Numbered from the stretch's first letter, positions 51,162 through 60,505 are shown. The stretch: DNA of 64,000 bases from Bacillus_BD oryzisoli_A (GCF_043641075.1 NZ_JBHZRC010000001.1:1798001-1862000), one strand, 5' to 3'. Translations and numbers: made by a program. The notes: generated by a model from the sequence alone, not told the origin.

Positions 51162-52160
51162 ATGGATGGACTTATTATTTTAACGGCCCTTATTGTCATT
51201 TGTGCCTTAGCATTTGATTTCATTAATGGATTTCATGACACGGCAAATGCAATTGCAACTGCTGTTTCAACTAAAGCGCTTAGACCTCGGCATGCGATTC
51301 TATTAGCAGCGGTTATGAACTTTGTTGGGGCCATGACCTTTACGGGTGTAGCAAAAGCGATAACAAAGGATATTGTAGATCCCTTTACATTGGAAAATGG
51401 CTCTATTGTTATTTTAGCGGCTTTGCTTGCAGCTATCTTTTGGAATCTGCTTACTTGGTATTACGGAATCCCTAGCAGCTCGTCACATGCCATTATCGGT
51501 TCAATTGCAGGCGCTGCTATCGCTGCAGCTGGATTTAATGCACTGAATTATAGCGGGTTTATTAAAATTATCCAGGCACTTATCATTTCACCAATACTAG
51601 CCTTTATCGTAGGCTATATTGTATATAGTATTTTTAAAGTGATATTTAAAGAAAATAATTTAGCAAAAACAAACAAAGGCTTCCGGGTAATTCAAATTTT
51701 CACGGCTGCTTTGCAAGCATACTCACATGGAACAAATGATGCACAGAAAGCAATGGGAATTATCACTATGGCCTTAATTTCTGCCGGACAGCTTTCTACT
51801 GACGATGTTCCATTCTGGGTTCAACTATCCTGTGCGCTAGCCATGGGTCTTGGTACTTCTGTCGGCGGTTGGAAAATTATTAAAACAGTCGGCGGTAATA
51901 TCATGAAAATTCGCCCTGTTAACGGCGTTGCTGCCGATTTAACCGGTGCCATGATTATTTTCGGTGCTACTTATATTCATTTACCCGTAAGTACAACGCA
52001 TGTTATTTCCTCATCAATTATGGGCGTTGGAGCTTCTCATCGATTAAAGGGTGTTAAATGGGGAACTGCACAACGAATGCTTATCACATGGGTAATCACT
52101 TTACCGATTTCAGCTACCGTTGCAGGTATTTTCTACTATATATTAAATATATTCTTTTAA
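51162..52160 (+). CDS. pit: low-affinity inorganic phosphate transporter (Pit family)
   Basis: The 332-residue protein has about ten segments and the two Pit signatures: ALAFDFINGFHDTANAIAT near the N terminus and AYSHGTNDAQKAMGI in the middle. Pit carriers move metal-phosphate with protons. It is the second gene of a two-gene operon; AAGGAG precedes the ATG. A terminator lies at 52178-52211. Confidence 0.94.
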   Translation: MDGLIILTALIVICALAFDFINGFHDTANAIATAVSTKALRPRHAILLAAVMNFVGAMTFTGVAKAITKDIVDPFTLENGSIVILAALLAAIFWNLLTWYYGIPSSSSHAIIGSIAGAAIAAAGFNALNYSGFIKIIQALIISPILAFIVGYIVYSIFKVIFKENNLAKTNKGFRVIQIFTAALQAYSHGTNDAQKAMGIITMALISAGQLSTDDVPFWVQLSCALAMGLGTSVGGWKIIKTVGGNIMKIRPVNGVAADLTGAMIIFGATYIHLPVSTTHVISSSIMGVGASHRLKGVKWGTAQRMLITWVITLPISATVAGIFYYILNIFF

Positions 52161-52177
52161 GATTAATTGGTTCGTAA

Positions 52178-52211
52178 AGGGTAAGAATCTATTCTTGGAT
52201 TCTTACCCTTT
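52178..52211 (+). terminator. terminator after pit
   Basis: GGGTAAGAATC / GATTCTTACCC stem with an eight-base loop followed by TTTCC. Confidence 0.82.
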
Positions 52212-52282
52212 CCTATTTTAGTATTGCTTTTATTAATTTCAGAAGCATCTATTTTTGTTTTTTACTCATACTAAGAAAAAAC

Positions 52283-52338
52283 TTGAATTACATCATATAA
52301 ACGAATATTATAGAAGATGTGATTGTAAATTGTTCGTA
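52283..52338 (+). promoter_or_regulatory. pbuO promoter with paired PurBoxes (PurR operator)
   Basis: TTGAAT (52283-52288) and TATTAT (52306-52311), 17 bases apart, form the promoter. CGAATATTA (52302-52310) and the inverted ATTGTTCG (52329-52336) have CGAA and TTCG cores 27 bases apart, the geometry of the two-PurBox PurR site. The first box overlaps the -10. Confidence 0.78.
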
Positions 52339-52355
52339 CTTTTTGGAGGGCAACT

Positions 52356-53657
52356 ATGTTTAAACTTAAGGAAAATAACACAACTGTGAAAACAGAAATT
52401 ATGGCTGGTATTACCACCTTTTTAACGATGGTTTATATTGTCGTTGTAAACCCAATTATCTTATCCGATGCAGGTGTTCCTTTTGATCAAGTTTTTATGG
52501 CTACAATTATTGCATCTGCTGTCGGAACTTTATGGATGGCATTGTTCGCCAATTATCCAATCGCAGTTGCTCCTGGAATGGGCATGAATGCCTATTTCGC
52601 CTACTCTGTTGTTGGTTCGCATGGTAATATCGATTATCAAACTGCCTTTGCAGCTGTATTTATTGCAGGTATTATTTTTGTTATTTTATCTTTAACCCGT
52701 TTTCGTGAGGTATTAATTGAAGCGATACCCGAAAATCTAAAGCACGGAATTAGTGCTGGGATAGGCTTATTTATTGCCTTTATCGGCCTCCGCTTAACTG
52801 GCTTAGTGACAAGCCATCCGTCCAATCTCGTGGCATTAGGTGATCTTCACTCGCCGTCAGCCCTTTTGGCATTATTCGGCCTAGCTGTTACCTTAATTCT
52901 CATGACATTAGGAGTGAACGGTGCATTATTTATCGGAATGGTCGTTACCGCTCTAGTCGCTTTCCTTTTCGGTCAGCTTTCATTTAATGAGGGTTTTGTT
53001 GCACTGCCTAGTATTCCTGAAGGACTTATCATCGCTAACCCAATTACTGCCTTCGGTGAGGTCATTCAGCACAGCCTTTATGCAGTTGTATTTTCATTCT
53101 TATTAGTAACCATTTTTGATACGACAGGTACAATGGTTGCTGTTGCACAGCAGGCAGGCCTGATGAAGGATAAAAAAATGCCCCGTGCCCGTGAAGCATT
53201 GCTGTCAGATTCGATTGCTACTACGATCGGGTCGATGTTTGGTACTAGTCCTACCTCTGCTTTTATCGAATCCTCTACAGGTGTTGCTGCCGGAGGGAGA
53301 ACAGGATTAACAACCCTAACTGTTGGTATTTTATTTATTGTTTCAGCGTTCTTCGGACCGCTTGTCAGTGCGGTATCAGGATTATCTGCTATTACAGCCC
53401 CTGCATTAATAATTGTCGGCAGTTTAATGATGGGGAATGTGGTTCATATCAACTGGCATGACTTTGAAGAGGCCTTTCCAGCCTTTCTAATCATCCTAAG
53501 TATGCCATTAACATCAAGCATCGCAACTGGAATTGCACTTGGATTTATCTCATACCCGCTGCTTAAACTAGTAAAAGGAAAATGGCGCGAAGTTCATCCA
53601 ATCGTATTTGTATTCGCCATCCTTTTCTTCTATCAGCTCGCGTTTCTGCCACATTAA
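52356..53657 (+). CDS. pbuO: purine-base permease PbuO (AzgA/NCS2)
   Basis: The 433-residue permease is a paralogue of PbuG (37565-38860) with the signatures VAPGMGMNAYFAYSV, IFDTTGTMVAVAQQAGL and ESSTGVAAGGRTG. Its N terminus MFKLKENNTTVKTEIMAGITTF points to the PbuO branch. The upstream PurR-type operator fits that assignment, since pbuO belongs to the PurR regulon in B. subtilis. TTGGAGGG precedes the ATG. Confidence 0.9.
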   Translation: MFKLKENNTTVKTEIMAGITTFLTMVYIVVVNPIILSDAGVPFDQVFMATIIASAVGTLWMALFANYPIAVAPGMGMNAYFAYSVVGSHGNIDYQTAFAAVFIAGIIFVILSLTRFREVLIEAIPENLKHGISAGIGLFIAFIGLRLTGLVTSHPSNLVALGDLHSPSALLALFGLAVTLILMTLGVNGALFIGMVVTALVAFLFGQLSFNEGFVALPSIPEGLIIANPITAFGEVIQHSLYAVVFSFLLVTIFDTTGTMVAVAQQAGLMKDKKMPRAREALLSDSIATTIGSMFGTSPTSAFIESSTGVAAGGRTGLTTLTVGILFIVSAFFGPLVSAVSGLSAITAPALIIVGSLMMGNVVHINWHDFEEAFPAFLIILSMPLTSSIATGIALGFISYPLLKLVKGKWREVHPIVFVFAILFFYQLAFLPH

Positions 53658-53666
53658 TAAGTAATG

Positions 53667-53729
53667 GTGTCAGGCACCGCATAAAGACAAAGTAAGTAGT
53701 TTTGTCCATATGTGGTGCCTGACACCATT
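53667..53729. terminator. long hairpin of the TGTCAGGCAC repeat type
   Basis: GGTGTCAGGCACC and GGTGCCTGACACC, flanked by AAT/ATT, pair perfectly around about 36 bases and are followed by TTTTT. It ends pbuO and may also serve the convergent hydrolase gene. It shares its core with 23384-23418. Confidence 0.8.
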
Positions 53730-53733
53730 TTTG

Positions 53734-54678
53734 TTAGTGAAGGTAATATTCTTTTAGCCATTTCTCCATTATGTCGAAAAGGTCCGTATCGATTGGCTGG
53801 TCAAATAGTGTTTTATATTCCTTTATTAAAGTAAGCATTTTATGCTCTTTCGTATATTTACGTAGAATATGATTCATATCATGAATGATATGCCACTCTG
53901 ATTCTCCTTTTACCATTCCTGCTATTTTTTCTGCATGGTCTGGTGGTACTTGTATATCTTTATCCCCTGTAATAGCGAGCGTAGGACAGGTTACTTTCTG
54001 TAAGTACTCGCAGACATCATAATCGTATTGCTCCCGCATCCATTTCGCGTTTATTTTCGTACCTTTAATTTTTAACGTATCTTCCGTAGAATTCAGGATT
54101 TTAGCCATTACTGCATCCTGCTGTTTCTGTGCTTTTGCAGCTACTTTCAAAAGTTTAAATAACCAGCCTTTAAAGCCCCTTGTTTCTTTAATCTCTTTCA
54201 TCGCCATTTCAAACTGTTTTGGCAATAAAGCCTTTGAGGAATCTGCGGCTCCAGCCAACAGCATTAATCCTGCAGCCGGCTCCTGATCATGGACTGCGGG
54301 TGCAAGCAAGGCACCCTCACTATGTCCTAATAGTATGACTGAATTGGGATCTACACGATGATCCATTTTTAAAAACCTAACACATGCTGCAGCGTCATCA
54401 ATGAGGTCCTTTACACCTGCTGTGTAATAATCACCGCCGCTTTCATGTGTACCCCTTTTATCATAACGAAGAGTAATAAAACCATTGGATGTAAAGAACT
54501 CTGCTAAATCCTTATAAATGTTGATTACTATTCCTTTGTCATTACCGTCTCTGTTCGTCGTCCCTGTCCCAGGAATAATCAAAATAGCCGGATTTTTTTC
54601 TTTTAAGTCGGTTGGAATGGTTAACGTGCCCTTTAGCGTATATTGACCTTCAATCGTAACATCTATATTTTGGCTCAT
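53734..54678 (-). CDS. alpha/beta hydrolase (prolyl-oligopeptidase-like fold)
   Basis: The 314-residue protein has the nucleophile elbow GHSEG (Ser120), the oxyanion region IPGTGTTNRDGN and DKRGTHESGG, and a C-terminal catalytic His in DMNHILRK with Asp in TGDKDIQVP. It is likely an esterase or peptidase of the cytoplasm. It follows the regulator gene by 12 bases and is expected to be controlled by it. AGGAGG precedes the ATG. Confidence 0.85.
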   Translation of the reverse strand: MSQNIDVTIEGQYTLKGTLTIPTDLKEKNPAILIIPGTGTTNRDGNDKGIVINIYKDLAEFFTSNGFITLRYDKRGTHESGGDYYTAGVKDLIDDAAACVRFLKMDHRVDPNSVILLGHSEGALLAPAVHDQEPAAGLMLLAGAADSSKALLPKQFEMAMKEIKETRGFKGWLFKLLKVAAKAQKQQDAVMAKILNSTEDTLKIKGTKINAKWMREQYDYDVCEYLQKVTCPTLAITGDKDIQVPPDHAEKIAGMVKGESEWHIIHDMNHILRKYTKEHKMLTLIKEYKTLFDQPIDTDLFDIMEKWLKEYYLH

Positions 54679-54690
54679 GTTTACATCCTC

Positions 54691-55224
54691 CTAATCGGCT
54701 TCCGGAATAATGATTGTTGAAATATAACGTTTCTTTCTTTCAGGACTTGGCTTATTGGCAGAGGCCTTTTGAAAAATCTTTGCCATTTCAATAAAAAAGT
54801 CCTGAAATTCCTCATCACTTAAATAAAAGGCTGTCTGCCTATACGCTACTCCATCACGCTCTAAATCAATTTTTTCCTGCTCCAGATAACTCTCAAATTG
54901 AGCTAATAAATGCGTTGTAAATAACATAAAATACTGGATGTGCTCTTCTTTAGACACATTGTTTACATCCTTTGTCGTGATACTTGCTTCAAGCGGATTT
55001 AAGGAATAAACCTTTTCTATTGTTCCTCTAATTGGTTTTTCGTCGCTAATAATTAATATATTTGCTTTTACAAGTGTATCTAGCTGGCGGTAAAGAGTTG
55101 CTTGAGCGATTTCCGGCAAGAGCTGTGCAAGCTCCTTGGCAGTTCTTACATCACCACCAAGAAACTTTTGAATAATTCTTAAACGGACAGGATGCAGTAA
55201 TATATCAATTTTTCGTTCTTTCAT
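54691..55224 (-). CDS. winged-helix (ArsR/HTH_20-like) transcriptional regulator
   Basis: The 177-residue protein has an N-terminal winged helix (HPVRLRIIQKFLGGDVRTAKELAQLLPEI, then ATLYRQLDTLVKANIL) and a helical C-terminal ligand or dimer domain. It heads a two-gene operon with the hydrolase. A 28-base imperfect palindrome sits between its -35 and -10 boxes, so autorepression is likely. AAAGGTGA precedes the ATG. Confidence 0.87.
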   Translation of the reverse strand: MKERKIDILLHPVRLRIIQKFLGGDVRTAKELAQLLPEIAQATLYRQLDTLVKANILIISDEKPIRGTIEKVYSLNPLEASITTKDVNNVSKEEHIQYFMLFTTHLLAQFESYLEQEKIDLERDGVAYRQTAFYLSDEEFQDFFIEMAKIFQKASANKPSPERKKRYISTIIIPEAD

Positions 55225-55253
55225 GTTAAATCACCTTTTTATTATTTATATTG

Positions 55254-55281
55254 ATTATATTATCATATTTGATAACATAAT
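55254..55281. promoter_or_regulatory. operator palindrome in the regulator promoter
   Basis: TTATCA-TATT-TGATAA is flanked by ATTATA and CATAAT, giving arms matching at 11 of 12 bases. On the minus strand a TTGACA -35 (55293-55288) and a TAATAT -10 bracket it, so a bound repressor would block polymerase. Confidence 0.7.
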
Positions 55282-55424
55282 GTCAAAAATAGAAAGTGTT
55301 TTTTATGTAAGGATGAAATTACTATCTATTGGTGATTATCCCTTACATGATTATAGACATTTTTAACACAATAATCATGTATGGCATATAAGCCTGCAAC
55401 TATGAAGTGGAGGTCATTCATAAG

Positions 55425-56093
55425 ATGATGAATAATCAACAGCTAGGAATGATGAATAATCAACAACAAGGAATGAATCAACAGCCTGTGCTTAACAACC
55501 AAGCAATGATGCAAAATATGCAGCGGCAATCAGATACGAAACACGGTGGACATGAAATGATGGATGTTCATGAAGTTTTAAGCTGTACTATTTCGACATT
55601 GGATCAATATTTACTCTATAAGCAGCATGTAAAGGATCCTGAATTATTGGATATCATTAACCGTCAGCACCAATTTATGCTGACTACCTACAATATCTTA
55701 ACGGAATGCTTCAAATCCGGTATGAACCCATCACAGCCTACTTCCAGTTATAAAATGACACAATCAAACGACGTGGCTTACGGCTTAACTCCAAGTCAGC
55801 CAAGAAAGCCGAAAATGGATCCATCCGAAATTGGAGATCGCTGTATTTCAAATTATATGCTGGGATTAATTAAGGCTGATGCAAATGGACTTACACGAGC
55901 AGCACTTGAAGTTACAAACCCTGTGGTCCGAAGGGTAATGGCCGATTCTGTACCAAACTATATCGAGATGGCGTATGAAATATTCCAGTATCAGAACAAG
56001 CATCAATACTACCAAGTAGCACAGTTGTCAGAACAAGATATGCAGCTAGTATTAAACAGCTATACAACGACCACCGGTCAAACTCTTCAATAA
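55425..56093 (+). CDS. yhcQ: CotF-like spore coat protein YhcQ
   Basis: The 222-residue protein has a Met/Asn/Gln-rich head with short repeats (MMNNQQ, GMNQQ), then a CotF-type ferritin-like helical region (HEVLSCTISTLDQYLLYKQHVKDPEL and CISNYMLGLIKADANGL). Such proteins are found in the spore coat. GGAGG lies 11 bases before ATG 55425; a GTG at 55407 and ATG 55428 are alternatives. A perfect terminator palindrome follows. Confidence 0.85.
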   Translation: MMNNQQLGMMNNQQQGMNQQPVLNNQAMMQNMQRQSDTKHGGHEMMDVHEVLSCTISTLDQYLLYKQHVKDPELLDIINRQHQFMLTTYNILTECFKSGMNPSQPTSSYKMTQSNDVAYGLTPSQPRKPKMDPSEIGDRCISNYMLGLIKADANGLTRAALEVTNPVVRRVMADSVPNYIEMAYEIFQYQNKHQYYQVAQLSEQDMQLVLNSYTTTTGQTLQ

Positions 56094-56116
56094 TGAAAAA
56101 GTCCAGGTACTAATAA

Positions 56117-56142
56117 ATGCTCTCCTATAGGAGAGCATTTAA
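56117..56142. terminator. terminator between yhcQ and the YczE-like gene
   Basis: AAATGCTCTCC / GGAGAGCATTT, an almost loopless palindrome with weak T-runs; the right end lies in the last codons of the minus-strand gene. Confidence 0.7.
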
Positions 56143-56741
56143 CTGATTGTGTAAAGCTTATGCGATAACTGATTAAAAAATTGAATGATCGTTCCGATAC
56201 AAACCACCAACACAATCGTACCGGCTCCAATTTTACCACCGACTATGATTCCAATGATAATAAAGGTAATCTCAAGGATCGTTCTTGATACCATTAAGCT
56301 TAATTGAAACCTTTCACATAAAGCAACCATCATGCCATCATATGGCATCCTTGGCAAATTAGGCGTTAAATAAATCCCTACTCCAATTCCTATTAATAAT
56401 ACACCTAACAGAAAACACGACCACCTTAATATAGGGGTACTTAAGAATAATTCTAAGTCAGAAAATATTATTTCCATCCAAAAATCAACAACTAGGCCCC
56501 AAAATACCATTGTAATAACGGACTCAAACTCCGGCCTCTTCTTTAAGAGGAATGAATTAAATAATAAGAACAATCCCTGTGAAATAATAACCCATGTTCC
56601 AAAGGTAAAACCTGACTTTTCTGCTAAAACCATTAACACTACATCCTGAGGACCAGCTCCCGCATTAGACTTCAGGATAAACGTAACACCCAAACAAGCG
56701 ATGCTGATGCCAATCACATAAAATAATATTTTTTTCCCCAT
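56139..56741 (-). CDS. YczE/YyaS/YitT-family membrane protein
   Basis: The 200-residue protein has five membrane segments and the motifs SNAGAGPQDVVLM and LTPNLPRMPYDGMMVAL, characteristic of YczE-type proteins. YczE affects surfactin synthetase output in B. subtilis, but the general function is unknown. AGAGGGGAG precedes the ATG. Confidence 0.82.
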   Translation of the reverse strand: MGKKILFYVIGISIACLGVTFILKSNAGAGPQDVVLMVLAEKSGFTFGTWVIISQGLFLLFNSFLLKKRPEFESVITMVFWGLVVDFWMEIIFSDLELFLSTPILRWSCFLLGVLLIGIGVGIYLTPNLPRMPYDGMMVALCERFQLSLMVSRTILEITFIIIGIIVGGKIGAGTIVLVVCIGTIIQFFNQLSHKLYTIS

Positions 56742-56919
56742 GTCTCTCCCCTCTGCACATTATTTCGAATCTATTTATTGTTATAAACTATACAGCTTTT
56801 CCATTATTTATTCCGATTAACTGGCTGACTCCGTTTTTTGTATATGCCTCCACTCGCATATTGAATTCCGATTATGATAAGATTCTCTGTAGATATATTT
56901 GTTACAGGAGGAAATGTAA

Positions 56920-57954
56920 ATGACAAAGTTTCGCGGATTTATTGGTACATATACAAAAGGCAGCAGTGAAGGAATTTATACTTTCACCTTTAATACAGAA
57001 TCTACAAAGGTTGAGGATATCAAGGTTGCAGCTAAAATAGAAAATCCTACTTATCTAACCATCAGTTCTGACCATCAGTATTTATATTCTGTTGCCAAGG
57101 ACGGTGAAAACGGAGGAGTAGCATCCTTTTCTCTTAACAATATTACGGGTGAATTACAATTTCTAAATCAACAAACCGAAAAAGGGTCTCCCCCTTGTCA
57201 TGTTAGCGTGAATCGAGATAACCACTATCTTTTATCAGGAAATTATCATAAGGGAACGGTAGAGGCATACATAATCGATCAAGAAAATGGAACAATTAAT
57301 CCAGCTCCTTCTAAAATTCAGCATCAAGGAAGAAATACCGAGCAAATACCACATACACATTATGCGGCATTCACTCCGGATGAAAAATTTATATCAGTGA
57401 TCGATTTAGGAATTGATCAGCTGATTACCTATCAGTTACAAAATGGACAATTGACAGTAGTTAATCATATCGCCTTTCCAGCAGGAAGCGGTCCTCGTCA
57501 TCTTGCCTTTCATCCAAATGGAAGGTTTGCCTATATAATGACCGAATTCAGTTCAGAGGTTATTGTCCTACAATATGATGCAAATAATGGAGCATTTAAA
57601 GAAATACAAACCATATCTGCTATACCTGCTGATTTTACAGAGAATAATCAAGGCAGTGCCATCCAGCTTTCTTCTGACGGCCGATTCATATATGCAGGCA
57701 ATCGCGGACATAACAGTATTGCCTTGTTCAGCATTGACCCTGAGACGTATAAGCTGACCTTTGTGGAGCACATCTCAACAGCAGGAGACTGGCCACGTGA
57801 CTTTTCACTGGACCCGACGGAAGAATTTATGATTGCTTCAAATCAAGAGTCGAGTAATCTAGCTGTATTTAAAAGAAACACTGACACTGGGAGACTGACA
57901 TTGCTTCAATCCGATATTACTGTTCCACACCCAGTGTGTGTAAAGTTTATCTAA
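56920..57954 (+). CDS. lactonase-family beta-propeller (6-phosphogluconolactonase-like)
   Basis: The 344-residue protein is a seven-bladed propeller of the lactonase family (YkgB/Pgl type), which can hydrolyse 6-phosphogluconolactone. Repeated blade motifs such as PTYLTISSDHQYLYSV, GPRHLAFHPNGRFAYI and AIQLSSDGRFIYAGNRG are spaced about 50 residues apart; PHTHYAAFTPD holds likely active-site His residues. ACAGGAGG precedes the ATG. Confidence 0.87.
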   Translation: MTKFRGFIGTYTKGSSEGIYTFTFNTESTKVEDIKVAAKIENPTYLTISSDHQYLYSVAKDGENGGVASFSLNNITGELQFLNQQTEKGSPPCHVSVNRDNHYLLSGNYHKGTVEAYIIDQENGTINPAPSKIQHQGRNTEQIPHTHYAAFTPDEKFISVIDLGIDQLITYQLQNGQLTVVNHIAFPAGSGPRHLAFHPNGRFAYIMTEFSSEVIVLQYDANNGAFKEIQTISAIPADFTENNQGSAIQLSSDGRFIYAGNRGHNSIALFSIDPETYKLTFVEHISTAGDWPRDFSLDPTEEFMIASNQESSNLAVFKRNTDTGRLTLLQSDITVPHPVCVKFI

Positions 57955-57959
57955 AATTA

Positions 57960-57995
57960 AAATCGGCAGGTGCTCTTAGCACTGCCGATTTTTTC
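57960..57995. terminator. bidirectional terminator between lactonase and yhbH
   Basis: AAAATCGGCAG-GTGCT / AGCAC-TGCCGATTTT stem with a three-base loop and T-run. Confidence 0.9.
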
Positions 57996-59167
57996 TATGC
58001 ATACTGCTTTGTCTCTCCTTCGTTTTTAAAGAAGCTCTTCATAGCATGAAAGACATCTGCCTTTTGCTTGAGGATATAATATTTGAAGTGTTCATTTTTG
58101 ATGTTTTTGTAGGCGGACATAAGAGTTGAATGTCGATTATACTGATTAACTTCACCATATCCGAACATACTCGATACCTTAATTAATTCCTCTACAAGCT
58201 TTACACAACGAGCATTATCAGAGGTCAAGTTATCTCCATCAGAAAAATGAAATGGATAGATATTATACCGGTTTGGATGATATTTTTCCTCAATCAACTC
58301 AAGTGCTTTTCGATATGCAGATGAACAAATGGTTCCACCGCTTTCTCCTCTTGAAAAGAAATCCTCTTCTGAAACAACCTTTGCCTCCGTATGGTGAGCA
58401 ATAAACTCAATTTCTACAGTTTCATATTTTGAACGCAAAAACCTGGTCATCCAAAAGAAAAAGCTTCTGGCCATGTACTTCTCCCATATTCCCATACTGC
58501 CGCTCGTATCCATCATAGCTAGAACCACTGCTTTTGAATCTGGTTTTACAATTTCGTTCCAGGTTTTAAACTTCAAATCCTCTTTATATATTGGATGAAA
58601 TTTAGGTGTTCCTTTCATAGCATTTCGTTTAAAGGCAGACATCATCGTTCTTTTCTTATCGATATTACCCATTAATCCTGTCTTTCGAATATCATTAAAT
58701 TCAATATCTTCAACAATATTCTCCTGTAACTCTTTCTTCTTTAAATTAGGAAGCTCTAATTGTTTAAATAATGCCTCTTCTAATTCCATTAAGGAAACCT
58801 CTGCCTCAAAATAATCTTCTCCAGGCTGGTCTCCTGCGCCCTGTCCTTTGCCAGGTCCCTTCTTTCCATCTGAACCATCACGTGCAACTACATCTCCTAC
58901 TTTGCTATCCCCGTCGCCTTGACCCACATGTTTATTCTTATCATAGTTATAGCGGATCTTATATTCGTCAAGAGAACGAATCGGTATTTTTACAACTTCT
59001 CGGCCGTTTGACATAATAATACTCTCTTCTGTAATTAAATCGGGGAGATTATTACGTATCGCTTCTTGAACTTTTTCTTGATGCCGCTGTTGGTCATCGT
59101 GGCCTTTGCGATGGAGGGACCAATCTTCTTTGGAGATCACAAATTGATGGTTATCTTTATCGCTCAT
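57995..59167 (-). CDS. yhbH: sporulation protein YhbH (UPF0229, VWA-like)
   Basis: The 390-residue protein matches YhbH. A Gly/Asp-rich linker (about 82-115) separates an N-terminal region with SLHRKGHDDQQRHQEKV from a von Willebrand-type domain with the MIDAS-like DTSGSMG (Asp220) and HFSDGDN. YhbH homologues act with PrkA-type kinases and SpoVR-like proteins. Here prkA lies upstream on the same strand, but two unrelated genes intervene. AAGGAGGGG precedes the ATG. Confidence 0.93.
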   Translation of the reverse strand: MSDKDNHQFVISKEDWSLHRKGHDDQQRHQEKVQEAIRNNLPDLITEESIIMSNGREVVKIPIRSLDEYKIRYNYDKNKHVGQGDGDSKVGDVVARDGSDGKKGPGKGQGAGDQPGEDYFEAEVSLMELEEALFKQLELPNLKKKELQENIVEDIEFNDIRKTGLMGNIDKKRTMMSAFKRNAMKGTPKFHPIYKEDLKFKTWNEIVKPDSKAVVLAMMDTSGSMGIWEKYMARSFFFWMTRFLRSKYETVEIEFIAHHTEAKVVSEEDFFSRGESGGTICSSAYRKALELIEEKYHPNRYNIYPFHFSDGDNLTSDNARCVKLVEELIKVSSMFGYGEVNQYNRHSTLMSAYKNIKNEHFKYYILKQKADVFHAMKSFFKNEGETKQYA

Positions 59168-59241
59168 TTCAACCCCTCCTTAAAAAATAGTTGCTTTCAT
59201 TTGCACATATTTACCTTTCACACATACAATATCCCGAGTGA

Positions 59242-59361
59242 AAATTTCAGATAAATCGGTGGATTACTCTATCATATGCGGAAAGACAAAATAATTTACA
59301 AGTAATTTCATTATTGGATGAATTGCCTGAAGAAAAAGACAAGTTTTTTATAGCGCAGTGA
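59242..59361 (+). other. short open stretch with coding-like composition
   Basis: A 39-codon frame after an in-frame TGA contains NNLQVISLLDELPEEKDKFF and ends at TGA 59359. No start codon or SD is present. It may be a gene remnant; I cannot name the parent. Confidence 0.25.
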
Positions 59362-59393
59362 TTCTTATCTCTTCTGTTAAAATCCTAAGCAAA

Positions 59394-59424
59394 AACCCGA
59401 TGAACAATTTCACCGGGTTTTTAT
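59394..59424 (-). terminator. terminator after dctP
   Basis: AACCCG / CGGGTT arms (with further partial pairing inside) are followed on the minus strand by TTTTGC. It lies 17 bases after the dctP stop. Confidence 0.6.
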
Positions 59425-59440
59425 CAATTATTATACTTTC

Positions 59441-60466
59441 TTATTTTGAGGTTTCATTCATTAATTTATTAAATAATTCTTCCCCAACATCGCTTTTTAC
59501 ATCAGAATATATACTGCTCATAGCATTTTTAAATTCTTGTTTTTGCTCATCCGTATACTCTATAACTTCCATACCTTGTTCTTTTAACAACTGAAGCGCC
59601 GTTTCTTCATCTTCCCTCGATAACTGCCTATTATACTCACGAGTTTCGTAAGCTGCATCACGAACCACCTGCTGCAGGTCTTCAGGAAGACTATCAAAAA
59701 ACTCTTTATTAATAACCACTGGCCACGGTGAATATGTATGGCCTGTTAACGATAAATATTTTTGTACTTCATAAAATTTCATTGAATACATAAGGGATAG
59801 TGGTGTTTCCTGTGCATCTACAGTATGACTCTCCAGAGCACTATATAATTCTGTAAAGGCAATTGGTGTTGCATTCGCTCCTGCTAAATCCCATGCCTTA
59901 ATTTGCATGGGATTTTCTAATGTCCGCATATTAATACCCGCTAGATCTGAAACATTTGCAATAGGTCTAATATTATTTGTTAAGTGCCGGAAACCGTTTT
60001 CCCAATAAGCCAGTCCAACTAATCCTTTATCCGCCATCGAATCAAGAACTTCCTGACCTACTTCACCATCTAATACTCTATGAGCTGTTTCTGAATCATT
60101 AAATAAATAAGGCAAATCCCAAACCGCCATGCTTTTAGTTACTGCATCCAAAGGCGCAGAAGCAGGAGCCATCATCGTTATTTCACCGAGCAGAAGCTTC
60201 TCCACCATTTCTCTTTCACCGCCAAGCTCGCCATTCGGATGAACTTCCACCTTAATTCTCCCATTACTATTTTTTTCAACCAGTTCTTTAAACTTTTCAA
60301 ATGACTTTTGTCCAAAATGTTCCTTTGCAGCAGCATGCCCTGCAATAATCAAATAGGTATCTTTCTCATCTGCATCTTTACCTTTATTAGAAGAAGATTG
60401 ACCACATGCAGCTAAAACCATTGCTATGCCCAAAATTAATACCAGCATGAATTTCCTTTTTCTCAT
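59441..60466 (-). CDS. dctP: orphan TRAP-transporter solute-binding lipoprotein (DctP)
   Basis: The 341-residue protein has a lipoprotein signal (lipobox LAAC, Cys21) and the DctP fold with GRIKVEVHPNGELGGEREMVE, LPYLFND, GLAYWENGFRHLTN and GINMRTLENPMQIKAWDLAGANATPIAFTELYSALE split over the substrate-binding region. The Arg in the MRTLENP block is the usual carboxylate ligand. Family substrates are organic acids. The membrane subunits DctQ and DctM are not present nearby. It lies 39 bases after a chemoreceptor gene, so it may serve chemotaxis instead of transport, or feed a transporter coded elsewhere. Confidence 0.88.
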   Translation of the reverse strand: MRKRKFMLVLILGIAMVLAACGQSSSNKGKDADEKDTYLIIAGHAAAKEHFGQKSFEKFKELVEKNSNGRIKVEVHPNGELGGEREMVEKLLLGEITMMAPASAPLDAVTKSMAVWDLPYLFNDSETAHRVLDGEVGQEVLDSMADKGLVGLAYWENGFRHLTNNIRPIANVSDLAGINMRTLENPMQIKAWDLAGANATPIAFTELYSALESHTVDAQETPLSLMYSMKFYEVQKYLSLTGHTYSPWPVVINKEFFDSLPEDLQQVVRDAAYETREYNRQLSREDEETALQLLKEQGMEVIEYTDEQKQEFKNAMSSIYSDVKSDVGEELFNKLMNETSK

Positions 60467-60505
60467 GGAATGATACTCCCTTTGTCATCAGACTTTCTTC
60501 TACTT

